From contig OZ038530.1 in the NCBI GenBank assembly GCA_964036665.1, forward strand, positions 7,144,501 through 7,208,500: a stretch of 64,000 nucleotides of DNA. The letters are read 5' to 3'. This DNA is from Gordius sp. MW1 (Eukaryota; Nematomorpha; Gordioida; Gordea; Gordiidae). The notes under the pieces are model-generated. The model worked only from the letters and a program-made list of their open reading frames with translations, had not been told where the DNA came from and did no database searches. The position numbers and the translations under genes are program-made. This document shows positions 46,541 to 58,139 of the stretch, in pieces. The stretch's first letter is position 1. Each line of letters begins with the position of its first letter.

Positions 46541-47500
46541 TGTATTCTCTATTGCACCAAATTTTAAGATTTAACTTTTTCTTATTAAAAGCAAACTATT
46601 TTTGTCAAAAATGCATATCTTTGAAACATAATGGATGTATCTTTACAAAACTATTTAATTATTAATTAACGCATATTTGTTGGAATTAAATATCTTCAAA
46701 CACGAACATATATGTGGCTAACCCATTTATTTAGATCGGCTAGGGTCTTTAGCTCCTCTCATGGAATAATAATAGAACAAGATATTAATTACATTTATTT
46801 CACAAAAGTAAACCTCCTTTTTAAATTTTCGCCATGTATCAGATTCTATGCTCGATGAATCATACAAAATACGAGTATGGATTGGAAGTTTTAACAAATT
46901 CGAAAGGGGTCGGTTAAAATTGCTAGAATCATGAAGCACGATTCTATAAGGCCAAAAAAGCATTTTTGAACATTTTATATTGCAAACCCCTATTTGAATT
47001 TTATGTAGGAAGTGGGGCAATTTGCAATTTTGTAAAAGTTTGTTATTTTTATGGAAAACAATTAAGTTAGAATATCAATCAGATAGATATATATATCTTA
47101 AATAAACAAATATTAGACAAAGTGAAAAGGGGTTTTTGGAACTTCAATATAATATATTTTGGGTTGATTATTATTAAAGGGGTGATTTTTATATTAATAT
47201 TACAGGTCTCAAAGATTAATTTTATGATTCTATTTTAAAACTTAACAAATAATTAAATTATAGAATCACGCTGAGCAATAATATGCTGTTAGTTTTTTTC
47301 GAAAGCCTCCAGATTTTTGACAAATGAGGTTTAAGTTGTAAAAAATGGCCTTTTTAACGTTTTTTGAAGAGAAATTGCCACCATTTTTATTAATATTTAT
47401 CTAATCTTAAAAATCATACATTAATCTACGGGGCTGTATTTATTTATGTCATTTCTATATTTAAATTCATCCGTGTTCAAACCCTCTTGTGAAAACGAAG
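46541..47500. other. Gene-free AT-rich spacer
   Basis: A 97-codon minus-strand frame (47020-46727) lies here, but it has no recognised domain and no clear splice context. No repeats were defined. Confidence 0.3.
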
Positions 47501-48372
47501 TTGGGGAGACCGGGGACTAAATAGCCATAAAAAATCAAATCACGTTTAAAAAAACTAAAATTATTTTTTCAATTTTTTTCGGAACCTAATTTTAAGGTCT
47601 ATTTTTACTATAGGGAAAAATTAAAAGTTTTGTCACATTAAATTTATAAAAACAAAAATTTTAAAAATGCTCGGGGCAAGTCATAGCCCCTTTAGGGGGA
47701 TAGATTATTTTTTAGGTTTTCACTTCCTATTGGTGTATGCTGACTCAAACAATAAAAAGAATGTTTTATCATAAAAAAACATCGAAAATGCAAATGTAAT
47801 ATGGTTAAATTTTACATAATACAAACAAAAAAGGGTCAAGTTTACAATCTGATTTAGGTACCCATAAAAGACAAATTCTGCAATGGAAAAAATCTTTTAG
47901 TCTATTGATATTCCAAATTACACTAAGATAAATTATTATTCAACAAATTTATTGTTTTTCAAATCTTGACATTTGTCTAAGCAATGAAAAATGGCTAGCA
48001 CTAGCCCTCTCCAACTAGCCCCGACCCCTATTTTATAAACAATTAATAATTCAAAATGTTATATTGCAAATAAAAATTTAATCATTAGACGGTTTTTATA
48101 TAAAAAATATTCCTTTATAAGACAGAACTTAAATTAGTCCATAATATACAGCCCAAAAAATTTTATGTCCAAAATACAAAATTTTGTCAAGGCTACTAAT
48201 AACCCCGGAAAATCGTTTTTCCTCTATAAAAATTTTAAATTTATTTATTATAAACAAAAAAATTTTTTACTACACATAGGGTTTAAATTTTAATTATTTA
48301 TCATTATTATTTTTTAAAATAATTACAAAGATAATAGTAACCCCGGGCTACGACTAGCCCCTGTCTCCCCTA
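47501..48372. mobile_element. Inverted-repeat element with TTGGGGAGACCGGGG ends
   Basis: The left end is TTGGGGAGACCGGGGACTAA and the right end on the minus strand is GTAGGGGAGACAGGGGCTAG. A further GGGGCAAGTCATAGCCCC motif is internal. A related GGTTAAATAGCCCC segment lies at 49331. No target duplication could be confirmed, and no ORF is present. Confidence 0.5.
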
Positions 48373-50385
48373 CATTTTGAAGTGTGTACTACCATTTCAC
48401 TCTCTTACTCTAGTTACTTTTGGAGTGAACAAAGGGAAGAAAGAGGAGAGAATACGAGTAAGGAGAGCGAGTGAATTGTTAGTAAACATCGCATATGTAC
48501 CATAAAGTCTGTTTTCACATAGGGGGAGTAGTTTTGATATGGGAAGGGGTGAGTTCAAAACGTACAAAAAATAATTTTATAGCCCTATAGATCATTGGCC
48601 TGAAAGATTATATAAATAAAAAAACTGAGAATGGAGAGAGAATTTGCCTAAAAAATACGTAAAAAATAATCTACAATTTCGAAAAAAGTCTAAATACATA
48701 TTATCGCTCCTAAAAATTTCTATCGTGTTTTTTTATAAACGCGTGTGATTATATGGAAAATCTTAAATTGATTTTCATCATAGAGTTTAGGCTTAGTGTA
48801 TGTGGATTTAATTGATACGAAATGATTTTAAGAAGTGTATTAAAAGTTATAGACACAAATATAGTTTCCATTAAAATTCTTAATCGCAATTCCAAATTCT
48901 TTATAAATTATGATGATGGTCGACATTACCAATTGATTAATAAAATTTGTCAATGGAAAGCTAATTATTTGGCTGTCTTAATTATGTTAATTAAAATCAT
49001 TCCAAGGATGAAACAGTTATATACAATCTTTGTTGACTTGGTTGTAAAGTACTTTTTTAGGAAAGTATCATTGAATGTGGGGAGGGGACGGTGAAAATAT
49101 AGACCTAAACCAACTTTTATCAAAAATTTTACTAAGACATAAAAATATTAATTCAAACTAAATAAATTTATATATTGCTAGTTTCAACATTACACTATTA
49201 TGAGACATTTATCCATAAATTTTAATAAATTAATTTTAAAATTTGATACTAATGAACCCCTCGTACCTCTACCACTGTCAGCTATCAATGCTTACAATAA
49301 GTAATATGTCAATACGCATTTTATAGATGGGGTTAAATAGCCCCTTTGGACCCAGACAAATCAAAACGTTTTTGAACGACCATTTTAGATCGGGTGATTT
49401 TTGGTGAGAGTGTAGGCCTCATTTATTAGAGTAATTTCTGAACATTTTAGCCATTTTGGGCCAATACTTTTTAAGTTATGGAGGTTTTAAGGGCCAAAAT
49501 CACATTAGGGAACGTTTTATGGATTTTACTATTTTTGAAAGTTAAAGCATTATTCACTCAAATTTTGGTGCATTTTGTTCCTAAAAAATTCTCTATCGTA
49601 ATTTAACCAAAACCTCAAACTTTTGCGGTTAAATTAGTGAAAATTCTTTTTACCCTGTATATGAAATCACCAATTTCACAATGAGCACTCCTTTACGACA
49701 CATTATCATATTTCATTTATAAAAAGTTTGGGATTGGCCGTGATGGTAAGAATAAGAAATTCGAAAAATTACATTTCCACCAAAAATATTATAGATGGCG
49801 GTATAATCAGTTATATACGATAAAAATATACACAGAAGATAAATATACCCAGACTATAAATTCTTATATTTAAACAGTAAAATAAAGGATATTAATAAGT
49901 GTCCATATAATATTCAAATATGGAATTTAAATATAGGGGTACCATACAGGTATTGTGTTAAACAATTTGCTACTAGTTATAGTTCAATACTTTTAAAATT
50001 TATTAAAGCCTATGCAAGAAAATTTGTTACAATAATTAAAATTTAGATAGTTAACTTAAACTTTGATGCTGTTAAATTACCTGCCTGATCATTTATCACA
50101 TTCACCAATAAGTACCTATCAAAAGTTTGTCTTATAAAATAAATTAAGAGTAATACACACAAAATTATTAGCCTAACTTTCATGATTATCAAATATTTTG
50201 TCAGCATATTTATTTTTATATAACTCATTAAGAACAAATGCAACTTAATAAATAACTATTGGGAGAAACACCTGTTTTAAAGATAGATCCTTTGCATAAT
50301 AGCAACATGAATATATTTTTTTCCTATATTTTAATAAGGTTTCATTCAATTTTATGAATAACAATAAAAAAGTTGATAAGGTTTT
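48373..50385. other. Gene-free stretch downstream of SYS1
   Basis: It includes a 90-codon plus-strand frame (48822-49094) and a 66-codon minus-strand frame (50243-50043) with a hydrophobic segment. I recognise neither. The last 100-150 bp are likely the SYS1 3' UTR (minus strand). Confidence 0.3.
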
Positions 50386-50856
50386 TCATATTTCTGAAAT
50401 AGAAGAACAATCCATTGGTATTTGCTTCATTTCTGTCTTCATGCAAAGATATTCACTTGTTACTGTACATAATGTTAAAGAAGTCAAATTGATAAGCCAC
50501 CATGCAAATGTTGTAGGAATTTCATGATAAATTAAGAATGTTATAATTATATGGATTAATATGACTGTAGCAGAAAAATCTAGACATAGTTTAGTACGAC
50601 ATACTATTCGCCAAATAACAAATGCCGATATTAATGAATTGAGTATGTAAGATATAGAAAGCAGCTTTCCTTTATAATCTCTAAAATGTAGAAGTTTAAA
50701 ATTAAACAAAAATTTTAAAGTTGGATGGCTGGAAAAAAAAGAGAAAAGAATTAACATAGTAAGACTTAGGGTAAGATATTGTATGCATTGAATAAATACT
50801 ATTTGTGATATCAATAGCAAAGGATCCCAATAATATGGTTTAAATTTTTGAGTCAT
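50386..50856 (-). CDS. SYS1: SYS1 Golgi membrane protein, single exon (156 aa)
   Basis: An uninterrupted ATG-to-stop frame encodes a 156-residue polytopic membrane protein, the same length as human SYS1. SYS1 sits in the trans-Golgi membrane and recruits the ARF-like GTPase ARFRP1, which in turn acts through ARL1 and GRIP golgins. The family signature is visible: YYWDPLLLISQIVFIQ at the N-terminus, LSISYILNSLISAF in the middle, CLDFSATVILIH, then a WWLINLTSLTLC segment leading to SEYLCMKTEMKQIPM near the C-terminus. Four membrane segments can be drawn. The gene is intronless, in contrast to the other host genes here. It could be a retrocopy, but the intact frame and lack of a flanking poly-A favour a functional gene. 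Confidence 0.93.
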   Translation of the reverse strand: MTQKFKPYYWDPLLLISQIVFIQCIQYLTLSLTMLILFSFFSSHPTLKFLFNFKLLHFRDYKGKLLSISYILNSLISAFVIWRIVCRTKLCLDFSATVILIHIIITFLIYHEIPTTFAWWLINLTSLTLCTVTSEYLCMKTEMKQIPMDCSSISEI

Positions 50857-50953
50857 ATGTTAAAAAGAGATTGACTTCTAGGTACCTTCCCTCTACAAAC
50901 CATTTAAGAAATTACCATTAACATCAAATTTAGTTAATTAATACTTTTTAGCG

Positions 50954-51685
50954 TCATAATCCCATACCTATGATTTTCTTGATTATTTTATCTATATCTA
51001 AAGTATAGTAATTTTCTGGCTCTATGTCTGGGCATGTTTTGAGTATATTGTCACACAAATCACGCGTCCCGTATGCTGGTAACTAAAAGAGTCATAGATA
51101 AAGCTAAAACACTGTATATATTAGATTGTAAAAATGACTAAATAATTAAAGAAAATTATTTTCAAAAAATTAATTAGCATTTGAGTGCTCGTATTGTTAA
51201 AAAATATGATATCTTATCCATTTATATGAATTATGTTTGTTCAAATAAATGATTAAAAATCAACTCATTTAACATATCATTTAGTCGTATTATAGTTTTC
51301 TGTGTAAACTAGCAGTCTTAAAATGCTTGAATCATTCATAAATGTAATTAGTAAAAAATTGTACTTGGAGGCTCGACCCTTTTAAAATACAATAAGATCA
51401 ACAAATTGTTAAGTCTTTAATCAACTTTCAAAAATTTATAGGATTGCCTGTGATGAGTTATAAGCAGGCTACAAAAAAAGTCTTGCATTTGGTTATATCT
51501 TTATAAATTCACACAACATTTAGTAATCTATATCACTAAAAATATGAAAATAAAAGCCTCGCTTGTCCAAGTTTACTTTAGGCATTATAATAAAATATTA
51601 ACCTTCTTATATCCCCAATTCAAAAGAATGAAAATGTTAACACCATTTAAATTAAAGAAATTGCCAAACGATAAAAGTTCCGTTT
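50954..51685 (-). CDS. Last two exons of an unrecognised minus-strand gene, just upstream of SYS1
   Basis: On the minus strand, 51685-51603 reads as an exon in one open frame (FGNFFNLNGVN, LLNWGYKK). It is preceded by AG and followed by GTTAAT. The next exon, 51082-50954, is preceded by TTTTAG, starts in the matching phase (LPAYGTRDLCDNILKTC) and ends in GMGL and TGA. The joined frame is open and has globular, non-repetitive composition (CPDIEPENYYTLDIDKI). I recognise no family, and I could not find the start or earlier exons to the right. Only 97 bp separate its stop from the SYS1 ATG on the same strand. It may be chance, though phase and splice sites agree. Confidence 0.4.
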
Positions 51686-52143
51686 CTTAAGGTGGTGTTC
51701 TTGTATCACAAATAACTTTTGATGTTGCCAACAATTGTTCCGCTTAAGGTAAATGGTTAATTAGTTATTTATAATTGTATAAGTAATATTTATAAAGTAG
51801 ATATTTTATATTTTTTAAAATTCTCGGGAAGTTATTGTCTCAAAGAAACACATAGCTGCAAGAAAAATTTAAATATGGCGTTATTGAGTTGGGCAACCCC
51901 TATTAATTTTTATTATGTATTTAATCTGTAACAAATATTGCCACTATCTTTAACCTAATTAATATATTCACATGGATTTATAAAGCTAAGGTCAGATTTG
52001 TACTGATTTTTCTGCCCCAGGCCGGTTCAATTTTATAACCAAATTGCACGCCCGAGCTCGCCCAAAGCTTTCTAAATGTCCACCCGGCCAAGCCCAAATC
52101 GCTTAATCCGGCTCGAAATAATATTTCTTTACTATTTGTTAGA
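51686..52143. other. Gene-free AT-rich spacer with a repeat fragment
   Basis: A GC-richer patch at about 52010-52130 (GCCCGAGCTCGCCC, CCCGGCCAAGCCC) resembles the inner part of the GGGC-rich TIR elements. Earlier exons of the unrecognised minus-strand gene may also lie here, but none is clear. Confidence 0.3.
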
Positions 52144-52316
52144 AATAATTTGAATCATGTTCAAAATATCGACAGTTCATAATATCGACAACCATAAAAA
52201 ATTAGTTTTTAATATATTAAGTATGTATAAATTGCTTTTATATTATTACATATAGTTTATTATATACACTTAATTATATAGCACCCTTTACCAGACTAAC
52301 TTGTATTTATTAATTA

Positions 52317-53317
52317 CTAGATGAACCCGGCAAACGTTGTTTTGCCATTTACCCGCGTGTATTAGCAGAATATATATCATCTTATAGATAAATTTCAATA
52401 GATTAAGAATATATCAAATATATTTGGTAAGTGTTTAGTATGCAAAAATTTTTAAACAGATAGGTAAAGAGGGTCCAAGGCCCAGGCCCACTTTAATTTA
52501 TTTAGCCACGCAGGAGGGATTTCTTTCTTTCATCTTCATAAAATATGTATTTTTATAATCAGGCAGGGGGGGGACACGACCGTCCTATAATAATAATAAT
52601 TGACGTGAAAAATAAGCAAAAAAATGACTTTGATTTAACATGGGCGTACGGTTTTGAATTAGGGTGAGGCAGAATTAAAAAAAAAATTTTCCTGACACCA
52701 AAAAAAAATAATTTAAAAATTTTTTAGCGAGCAAAAAAAAGGCCTCGACATCCAAAAATTGTCCTAACCAAAAATTTTCCTGAGGGCAAAAAGAAGTCAT
52801 CGACTATCCAAAATTTTGGCAGTGGCTAATTAGGGAGGGGCAGTGGCTAATTAAGAAAGGGCAGTGACCAATTGGGGGGGGGAAACATAATTTTTTTTAA
52901 TTTTTAAGGTTTTTTGTATTGAAAATTTTTTTTATTTTAAATTAGGGGGGGAAGCCTCCCCCCTCTGCGTACGCCCATGTAATTTAATGTTTTAAATCGT
53001 AAAAAGTTTCCATTTTCCATAGCATATGACTACATTTATCACGACACTACCTACACGCATGCTGCACATGCACACACATAGTTTCATTTAGATATGCAGT
53101 ACGTCATGAGGTTGCGTTTGATTGACGATTTATTAAACGTATAAAACAAAATATCTCGAAAACTACTGGACCAATTGTCTCGAACAAATCTTAAAACATG
53201 CTCCGAAGTGTCAGGAATAAAGTGTGAAATTTTAAGCCAAATCGGTCTGGTAGTTTTCCAAAATTGGTGGCGGCATACACACAAACATACATAGTTTCAA
53301 TTTTATATATAAGATAT
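52317..53317. repeat. Non-LTR-like repeat with ATATATAAGATAT 3' end
   Basis: It begins ACTAGATGAACCCGGCAAAC and ends in a TTTTATATATAAGATATT tail. The last 220 bp contain ACATGCTCCGAAGTGTCAGG and GCCAAATCGGTCTGGTAGTT. A second copy of this 3' part lies at 53580-53808. A CATGGGCGTA MITE interrupts it at 52639-52979. I recognise this only as a dispersed-repeat style and name no clade. Confidence 0.6.
52639..52979. mobile_element. CATGGGCGTA-type MITE, TSD tgatttaa/taatttaa
   Basis: Ends are CATGGGCGTACGG and, on the minus strand, CATGGGCGTACGCAGAGG. The flanking octamers tgatttaa and taatttaa match at 7 of 8. At 341 bp it is the longest copy of this family here. Its inside has CAGTGGCTAATTAGG-type short tandem repeats and long G runs. 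Confidence 0.8.
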
Positions 53318-53579
53318 TGGGGAAGAGCATATTAATACTTATTAATTGCTAAGCAATTTATTTATGGTAAATTTAGCATAAGCCTTAAAGAAATGTCACT
53401 GAGTTTTAAATGTAATTTAAGTTTCTTCTACAAAATAAAAGCATAACCATGACCTAAAATACTTTGTAGAATCTAATGTTTATATTCCTCTGGATCATTC
53501 ATATGGTAACGGGTCTGAGCTGATTTAATATGAAAGAAAATTTTATGCAGCAATAAAACATTTAAGCTTCATATACTAT

Positions 53580-53808
53580 ACGTCATATGACGTCATTATT
53601 AAGTGCTAAAACGTATAAAACAAAAAAAAACGTGACCCCTGGACCGATTTGGCTCAAACAAATCTTAAAACATGCTCCGGAGTATGGGGAATAAACTGTG
53701 AAATTTTGAGCCAAATCGGTCTGGTAGTTTTCCAAATTTGGTGGCGGCATACATATATACAAACAAACACACAAACACACATAGTTTCATTTTTATATAT
53801 AAGATATA
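53580..53808. repeat. Second copy of the ATATATAAGATAT-ending module
   Basis: It is about 85% similar by eye to 53098-53317 over ACGTATAAAACAAAA, ACATGCTCCGGAGTATGGGG, GCCAAATCGGTCTGGTAGTT and the TTTTTATATATAAGATAT tail. A (CA)n-rich run lies before the tail. Overlapping short frames here are shadows of the repeat. Confidence 0.75.
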
Positions 53809-54508
53809 ATTTAATATTGAATATATTAAGTATGTATAAATTGCTTTTACACACTTAAAATTATATACCACCCTATGCCAAATAACTTTTATTTATTAAT
53901 TATATATTTAGTGTTTAATATATTATAATAAATATGTAGAAATTGCTTATATATTATTCTATATATTTTATTATATACATATATTGGTTGTCGATATTAT
54001 GAACTGTCGATATTTTGAACAGAAGCGAATAATTTTGTCAAAATTTTTTAAATTTTTTCATTTAATCCTTGATTTTTTGAATAAGAATTACGATTAATAA
54101 ATACTATACAATAAAAAAACTGACAAAATAATTAAAGAAAACAAATACACTTTATAAAAAATCTCATTATGCCCGAATTGCGCGAATCTTGTTAAGGCGC
54201 CCGCCTTAGCCTGCCTTAAAATCTATAATATACGACAGTTGCCCGCCGGTGCTCAGCGGGCAAGGTCGGACAACGGGCAGGGATAGGCTTTTCTGGTCTC
54301 TGATTAATAATGGCAAATAATAAACTCACAAGATTGGCTAATGCAGGATGCTTATCTTGCTAGTATGTTTTTTACCATTATAAGATTATAATCATCTTTG
54401 GCATCGTTGAATTCATTTTTTTGATTTCAGCTTCCAAATTCAAAACGAATCACAATAGAAATTATCAATTCTGCATTAATTTGGTAATGTTTGATGTAAT
54501 TTGCCTAG

Positions 54509-57074
54509 TAGAGCTGTTAAAGGAACTAGTTCCAAGGAACTAGTTCTTGGAAGTTCCTTTTTAAAATGAGGAACTGGAACTAGTTCTTTTTTTCTCAATT
54601 TATCGCAAAAGGAACTATTTACAAGTTCCTTTTAAGTTCCTTTTGCCAATTTCAATTTGCATTAAAAATTTTTTAATTAATTTATAATTTAAATAGTATT
54701 TGATTCACGATAGTGTTTGTTAAATAAATTTTTCGACATATGGTAATTTATATAAAGTTCATTTAGTTTTTAATTTTTATCATATTCCTAGTAATAGTAA
54801 GTTTATATTATAAATATTAAATATATAATCTTTTGAGTTTAGATATTATGAGTGAGAGTGACATTACCATAATTAAACCTGAAAATATACCCTGGCCTTT
54901 GTTTGAGAATATTTTTACGCTTATTCAAAAGGATGCAAAATCAGTAACTCTCAAATGCAAATTATGCTCTCCAAAACCCAGAAGTATATCTACGCGATAT
55001 CTTCTACCGCAAATATTTGGCGTCACCTCAAGGTCAATAATTTTATATATTTATTATAAATTATATTTTAAAAATTGCATAATCAAGAATATGTGAAGTT
55101 AAAGCAACAACAAGTTAATGGTAGTGAGAAAGATAAATTACAACAGCTAACTATCAAATCTTCATCAGCATCACTTACTAGAGAGAAGATTAATGATGCT
55201 ATCATTAAATTTATAATAAATGGAAATCATCCATTTTCATTGGTAGATAATGAGGACTTTCTAAAACTTCTAGCAACTTTTAAACCCAATATTAAAATTT
55301 TATGCAGACAAACATTAACATCCAGAATCAAAATATATGTAAAGAAAATGAAAGAGTTAATTAAAGAAAAACTCCTTGTAGTTTCTCATGTTTGTACAAC
55401 TGCTGATTGTTGGACTGCATATAACCGGTAATTATATTTAAAGAGTCTCTTTATAATTATTAGCTCATTTATAGGAGTCACAGTTCATTGGATAGATGAC
55501 AAAACTCTTAGAAGGGTTACTGCCATTTTGGCCTGTAGAAGATTAGAGAGCAGACATACTTTTGATGTTTTATGCAAGACTTTGATTTCAATATTCAAAG
55601 AATATGAAATACAGAATAAAAATGTATGCACGATAACAGATAATGCAAACAACTTTGTTAAAGCATTTAGGTATTATAAGTTACAATTCTAACTCAAACA
55701 TCTTTAGGTTATTTGCCTTTAATGAGAATTCATCAGAAAATAGTGATGTGGAGCATATATCAATAGATGACATTTTAAATGATGAAGGTCTGGTTGATCA
55801 TAATCCCTTGGATTATGACTTTCTTCCTACACATAGAAGGTGTGCTTGCCACACGTTGAATTTGATTGCTACAACTGATGTGACGAAATACATAAGTACC
55901 CATGAAAAGTATAAAAAAATATGCTCATTGGTAGTGCACAAATGCCAGCAGTTGTGGAACTTGCAAGGTAGATCAACTCATGCTGCTGAGTTAATTAAAA
56001 AACAACTTGGCTGTTATTTTATATGTCCTGTAATTACAAGATGGAATTCCTTATATAATTCTATGAGGCACATAACTTCCATTATAAAGGGACAATTTGA
56101 TGGGTTACAAAGTGTATGTGACGAGCTGAATTTTTAAAAGTTCACATCAGATGAATGTGATTTTATTGCAGAATATTGCGATGTAAAATTTTATTTTAAT
56201 TTAAACATTAGAATTATTTTAAAATGGTTTTTAAAGGTGGAAGGGCAAAACTATATGTATCTTGCATATTATACCCCGACAATCACTCAAATATTGATGA
56301 AAATTGAATCTATGGGCTCCTTGAAATGGTGTAAGCCATTAAAAGATGCTATTACTCAAGGCATTAATAACAGGTTTAATATTATTTATAACGTCTAGTC
56401 TAGCTAATTAATAGATTTTTGGATCTTTTTAGCAAAGAAAATCTGTCGGCGGCTATTCTCCACCCTGCTTTAAAAACAGATTGGAATTGGATTCGCAAAG
56501 AATGCGCTGCGAACATGAAAGCAAATATTTTAGAGGATATCAATTTGTTTGTTCCTAAATCTCAACAGGCTGGACCTAGTTCATCAGAAATGGATTTTTT
56601 TGAATTAAAAAATGATGAAAAGAATGAATCAATTGGACGTTTTTTGCTTTCTAATAACCGAGATTTAAGTCTTTTAGACAGTTTTCCCCATTTAAAAAAA
56701 TTATTTATTAAATATAATACGCCACTACCATCAAGTGCCCCGGTGGAAAGATTATTTAGCTTGGGAAAAATTTTATTTGAAGACAAGCGAACATGTCTTT
56801 TAGATGACAAATTCGAAAATAATATTTTGTTAAAATCAAATAAACATTTATTACCTGATGATTTTTATAAATTGTAATATATAATATATTGTTTTACGGA
56901 TTAATAAAAGATGTTTGTACATTTAAAAAAAATTAAAAAAGGAACTTCAAAGGAACTGAACTGGCACTAGTTCCTTTTTAAAATGAGGAACTAGGAACTG
57001 GAACTAGTTCCATTTTAGGCAAAGGAACTGGAACTTGGCAAGTTCCTTTTTAAAAGGAACTTTTAACAGCTCTA
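54509..57074 (+). mobile_element. hAT transposon with transposase gene, TAGAGCTGTTAAA TIR, TSD ttgcctag
   Basis: The left end reads TAGAGCTGTTAAAGGAAC and the right end on the minus strand TAGAGCTGTTAAAAGTTCC. Both flanks carry the perfect 8-bp duplication ttgcctag (54501-54508 and 57075-57082). Each subterminal region is packed with GGAAC/GTTCC motifs, including the 12-bp palindrome GGAACTAGTTCC. The 2.6-kb length and internal transposase fit a near-complete hAT element. The transposase frame is damaged, so the copy is probably inactive. Confidence 0.95.
54848..56877 (+). pseudogene. hAT transposase gene with ultrashort introns, damaged
   Basis: From ATG 54848 the frame encodes a BED-type zinc finger start (LKCKLCSPK), and the rest of the finger (NIWRHLK) is found in a shifted frame near 55000. 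Downstream blocks are hAT-like: CTTADCWTAY, GVTVHWIDD, TITDNANNFVKAF, HRRCACHTLNL, VITRWNSLYNSM, and a C-terminal dimerisation region with PLPSSAPVERLFSLGK. Three GT-AG introns of 36 (55428-55463), 37 (55671-55707) and 41 nt (56374-56414) restore hAT homology across otherwise stopped frames. A TAA at 56135-56137 and the frameshift in the finger are not explained by introns, so the gene appears inactivated. The C-terminal 152 codons are fully open. Confidence 0.85.
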
Positions 57075-57082
57075 TTGCCTAG

Positions 57083-57672
57083 AGATAATACAAAATTACG
57101 CTGATAGGTTTTAAATTTTTTTTATATGCCATCTTTAATAATATATAAATTTGCTGAATTAGGGCATTTGTTTTTTTTATGCATTTCCATGATTATATTT
57201 TATCTCATTTAAACCTTATTTAAAAGGGGGCAAAGATCAAAATATCTATAAGTTTCCAAAAATGCCCTCCGACTGTTTATAAATTAAAGATGAGAAGAGT
57301 ATAATAAGTGTCTTTAATGAGAGAGGTGCATGATGCGTTTAATTACAAATCAAGGTAAAGGAAAAAGGGGACAGCAGTATTCTGCATTGATCACCCGTAT
57401 TGGAGGAAAAAATTGAAAAAATATGGGTTAAGCTGGGTTGAAACATTACAGTATGCTTTGTATTTTTTAACATTTTCAGTATAAAATCTAAAAAATCGGC
57501 TATTTTAGGATTCGGATCAGGTTCGGGTTGAAAAAATGACGTTGGACTTTGGGGACAATCACATCACGTATATTTTAAATAACTTCATCTAAGACATGAA
57601 AAGCGAACAGCAAATATTTATTTATCAGAATAATGTTTTGATCTGCTATTAAAGATGTTATATGACTTAGTG
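57083..57672. other. Gene-free AT-rich spacer
   Basis: No coding frame or paired repeat ends are seen. A short GGATTCGGATCAGGTTCGGG patch near 57508 resembles the GGGTCGGG-type subterminal repeats. Confidence 0.3.
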
Positions 57673-58139
57673 GTCAGCAACGGGCCATTTGGTCGGCCCG
57701 TCCCTACTCGTTTTACACATTGCTACTCCCGTGCGAGCCCGCCCGTATTTTTTTAAGCACTTCAGGCCCGTCCGTATTCTTTTCAAAAACTTCTAAGCCC
57801 GCCCGTAATTGTTTTACGCATTTCGGGCCCGTCCGTACCGTCCATCTCTCTATTATTCTAAATTTACTAAATTTTTGTCGATTTATTCAAATATTCAATG
57901 AATCGATTTTAATAAAAATCACAAATTAAAAGTATTAGTAAAGCCCTATAGCTAAGCCAAATAATCAATTAAATTTAAAAAAATAGGTACCTTAGCTTGC
58001 TAAAAGCTATTTAATATTAGAAATTATTTTAGAAAATTTTGAAATAAGTGATGCAGAAAAATTTGAGAAAGAAATTTATAACCATAAAAATTTTAAGGCA
58101 TTGTAATTAAAAAGGAGTTACACTTACATATATTGGAAT

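Larger units (their letters stand above)
52152..54027. mobile_element. Large member of the GAATYRKGKTCAAA family, TSD aataattt
   Basis: Inverted ends share 35 matching bases, starting GTTCAAAATATCGACAGTTC and continuing into ATAATATCGACAACC. The left terminus is GAATCATGTTCAAAAT. The flanks show the perfect 8-bp duplication aataattt (52144-52151 and 54028-54035). Direct repeats starting AATATATTAAGTATGTATAA occur near 52211 and 53819. The interior is filled by two copies of a LINE/SINE-like module and one CATGGGCGTA MITE. No transposase was found. Confidence 0.85.

Noticed and set aside
48822-49094. 90-codon plus-strand ORF
   Set aside because: Ile/Lys-rich composition expected by chance in AT-rich DNA, no recognised family and no splice context.
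52001-54310. GC-rich pieces near 52020-52130 and 54190-54300 as a TIR pair
   Set aside because: Their ends do not match well, no TSD was found, and the 52152-54027 element explains the interval between them.
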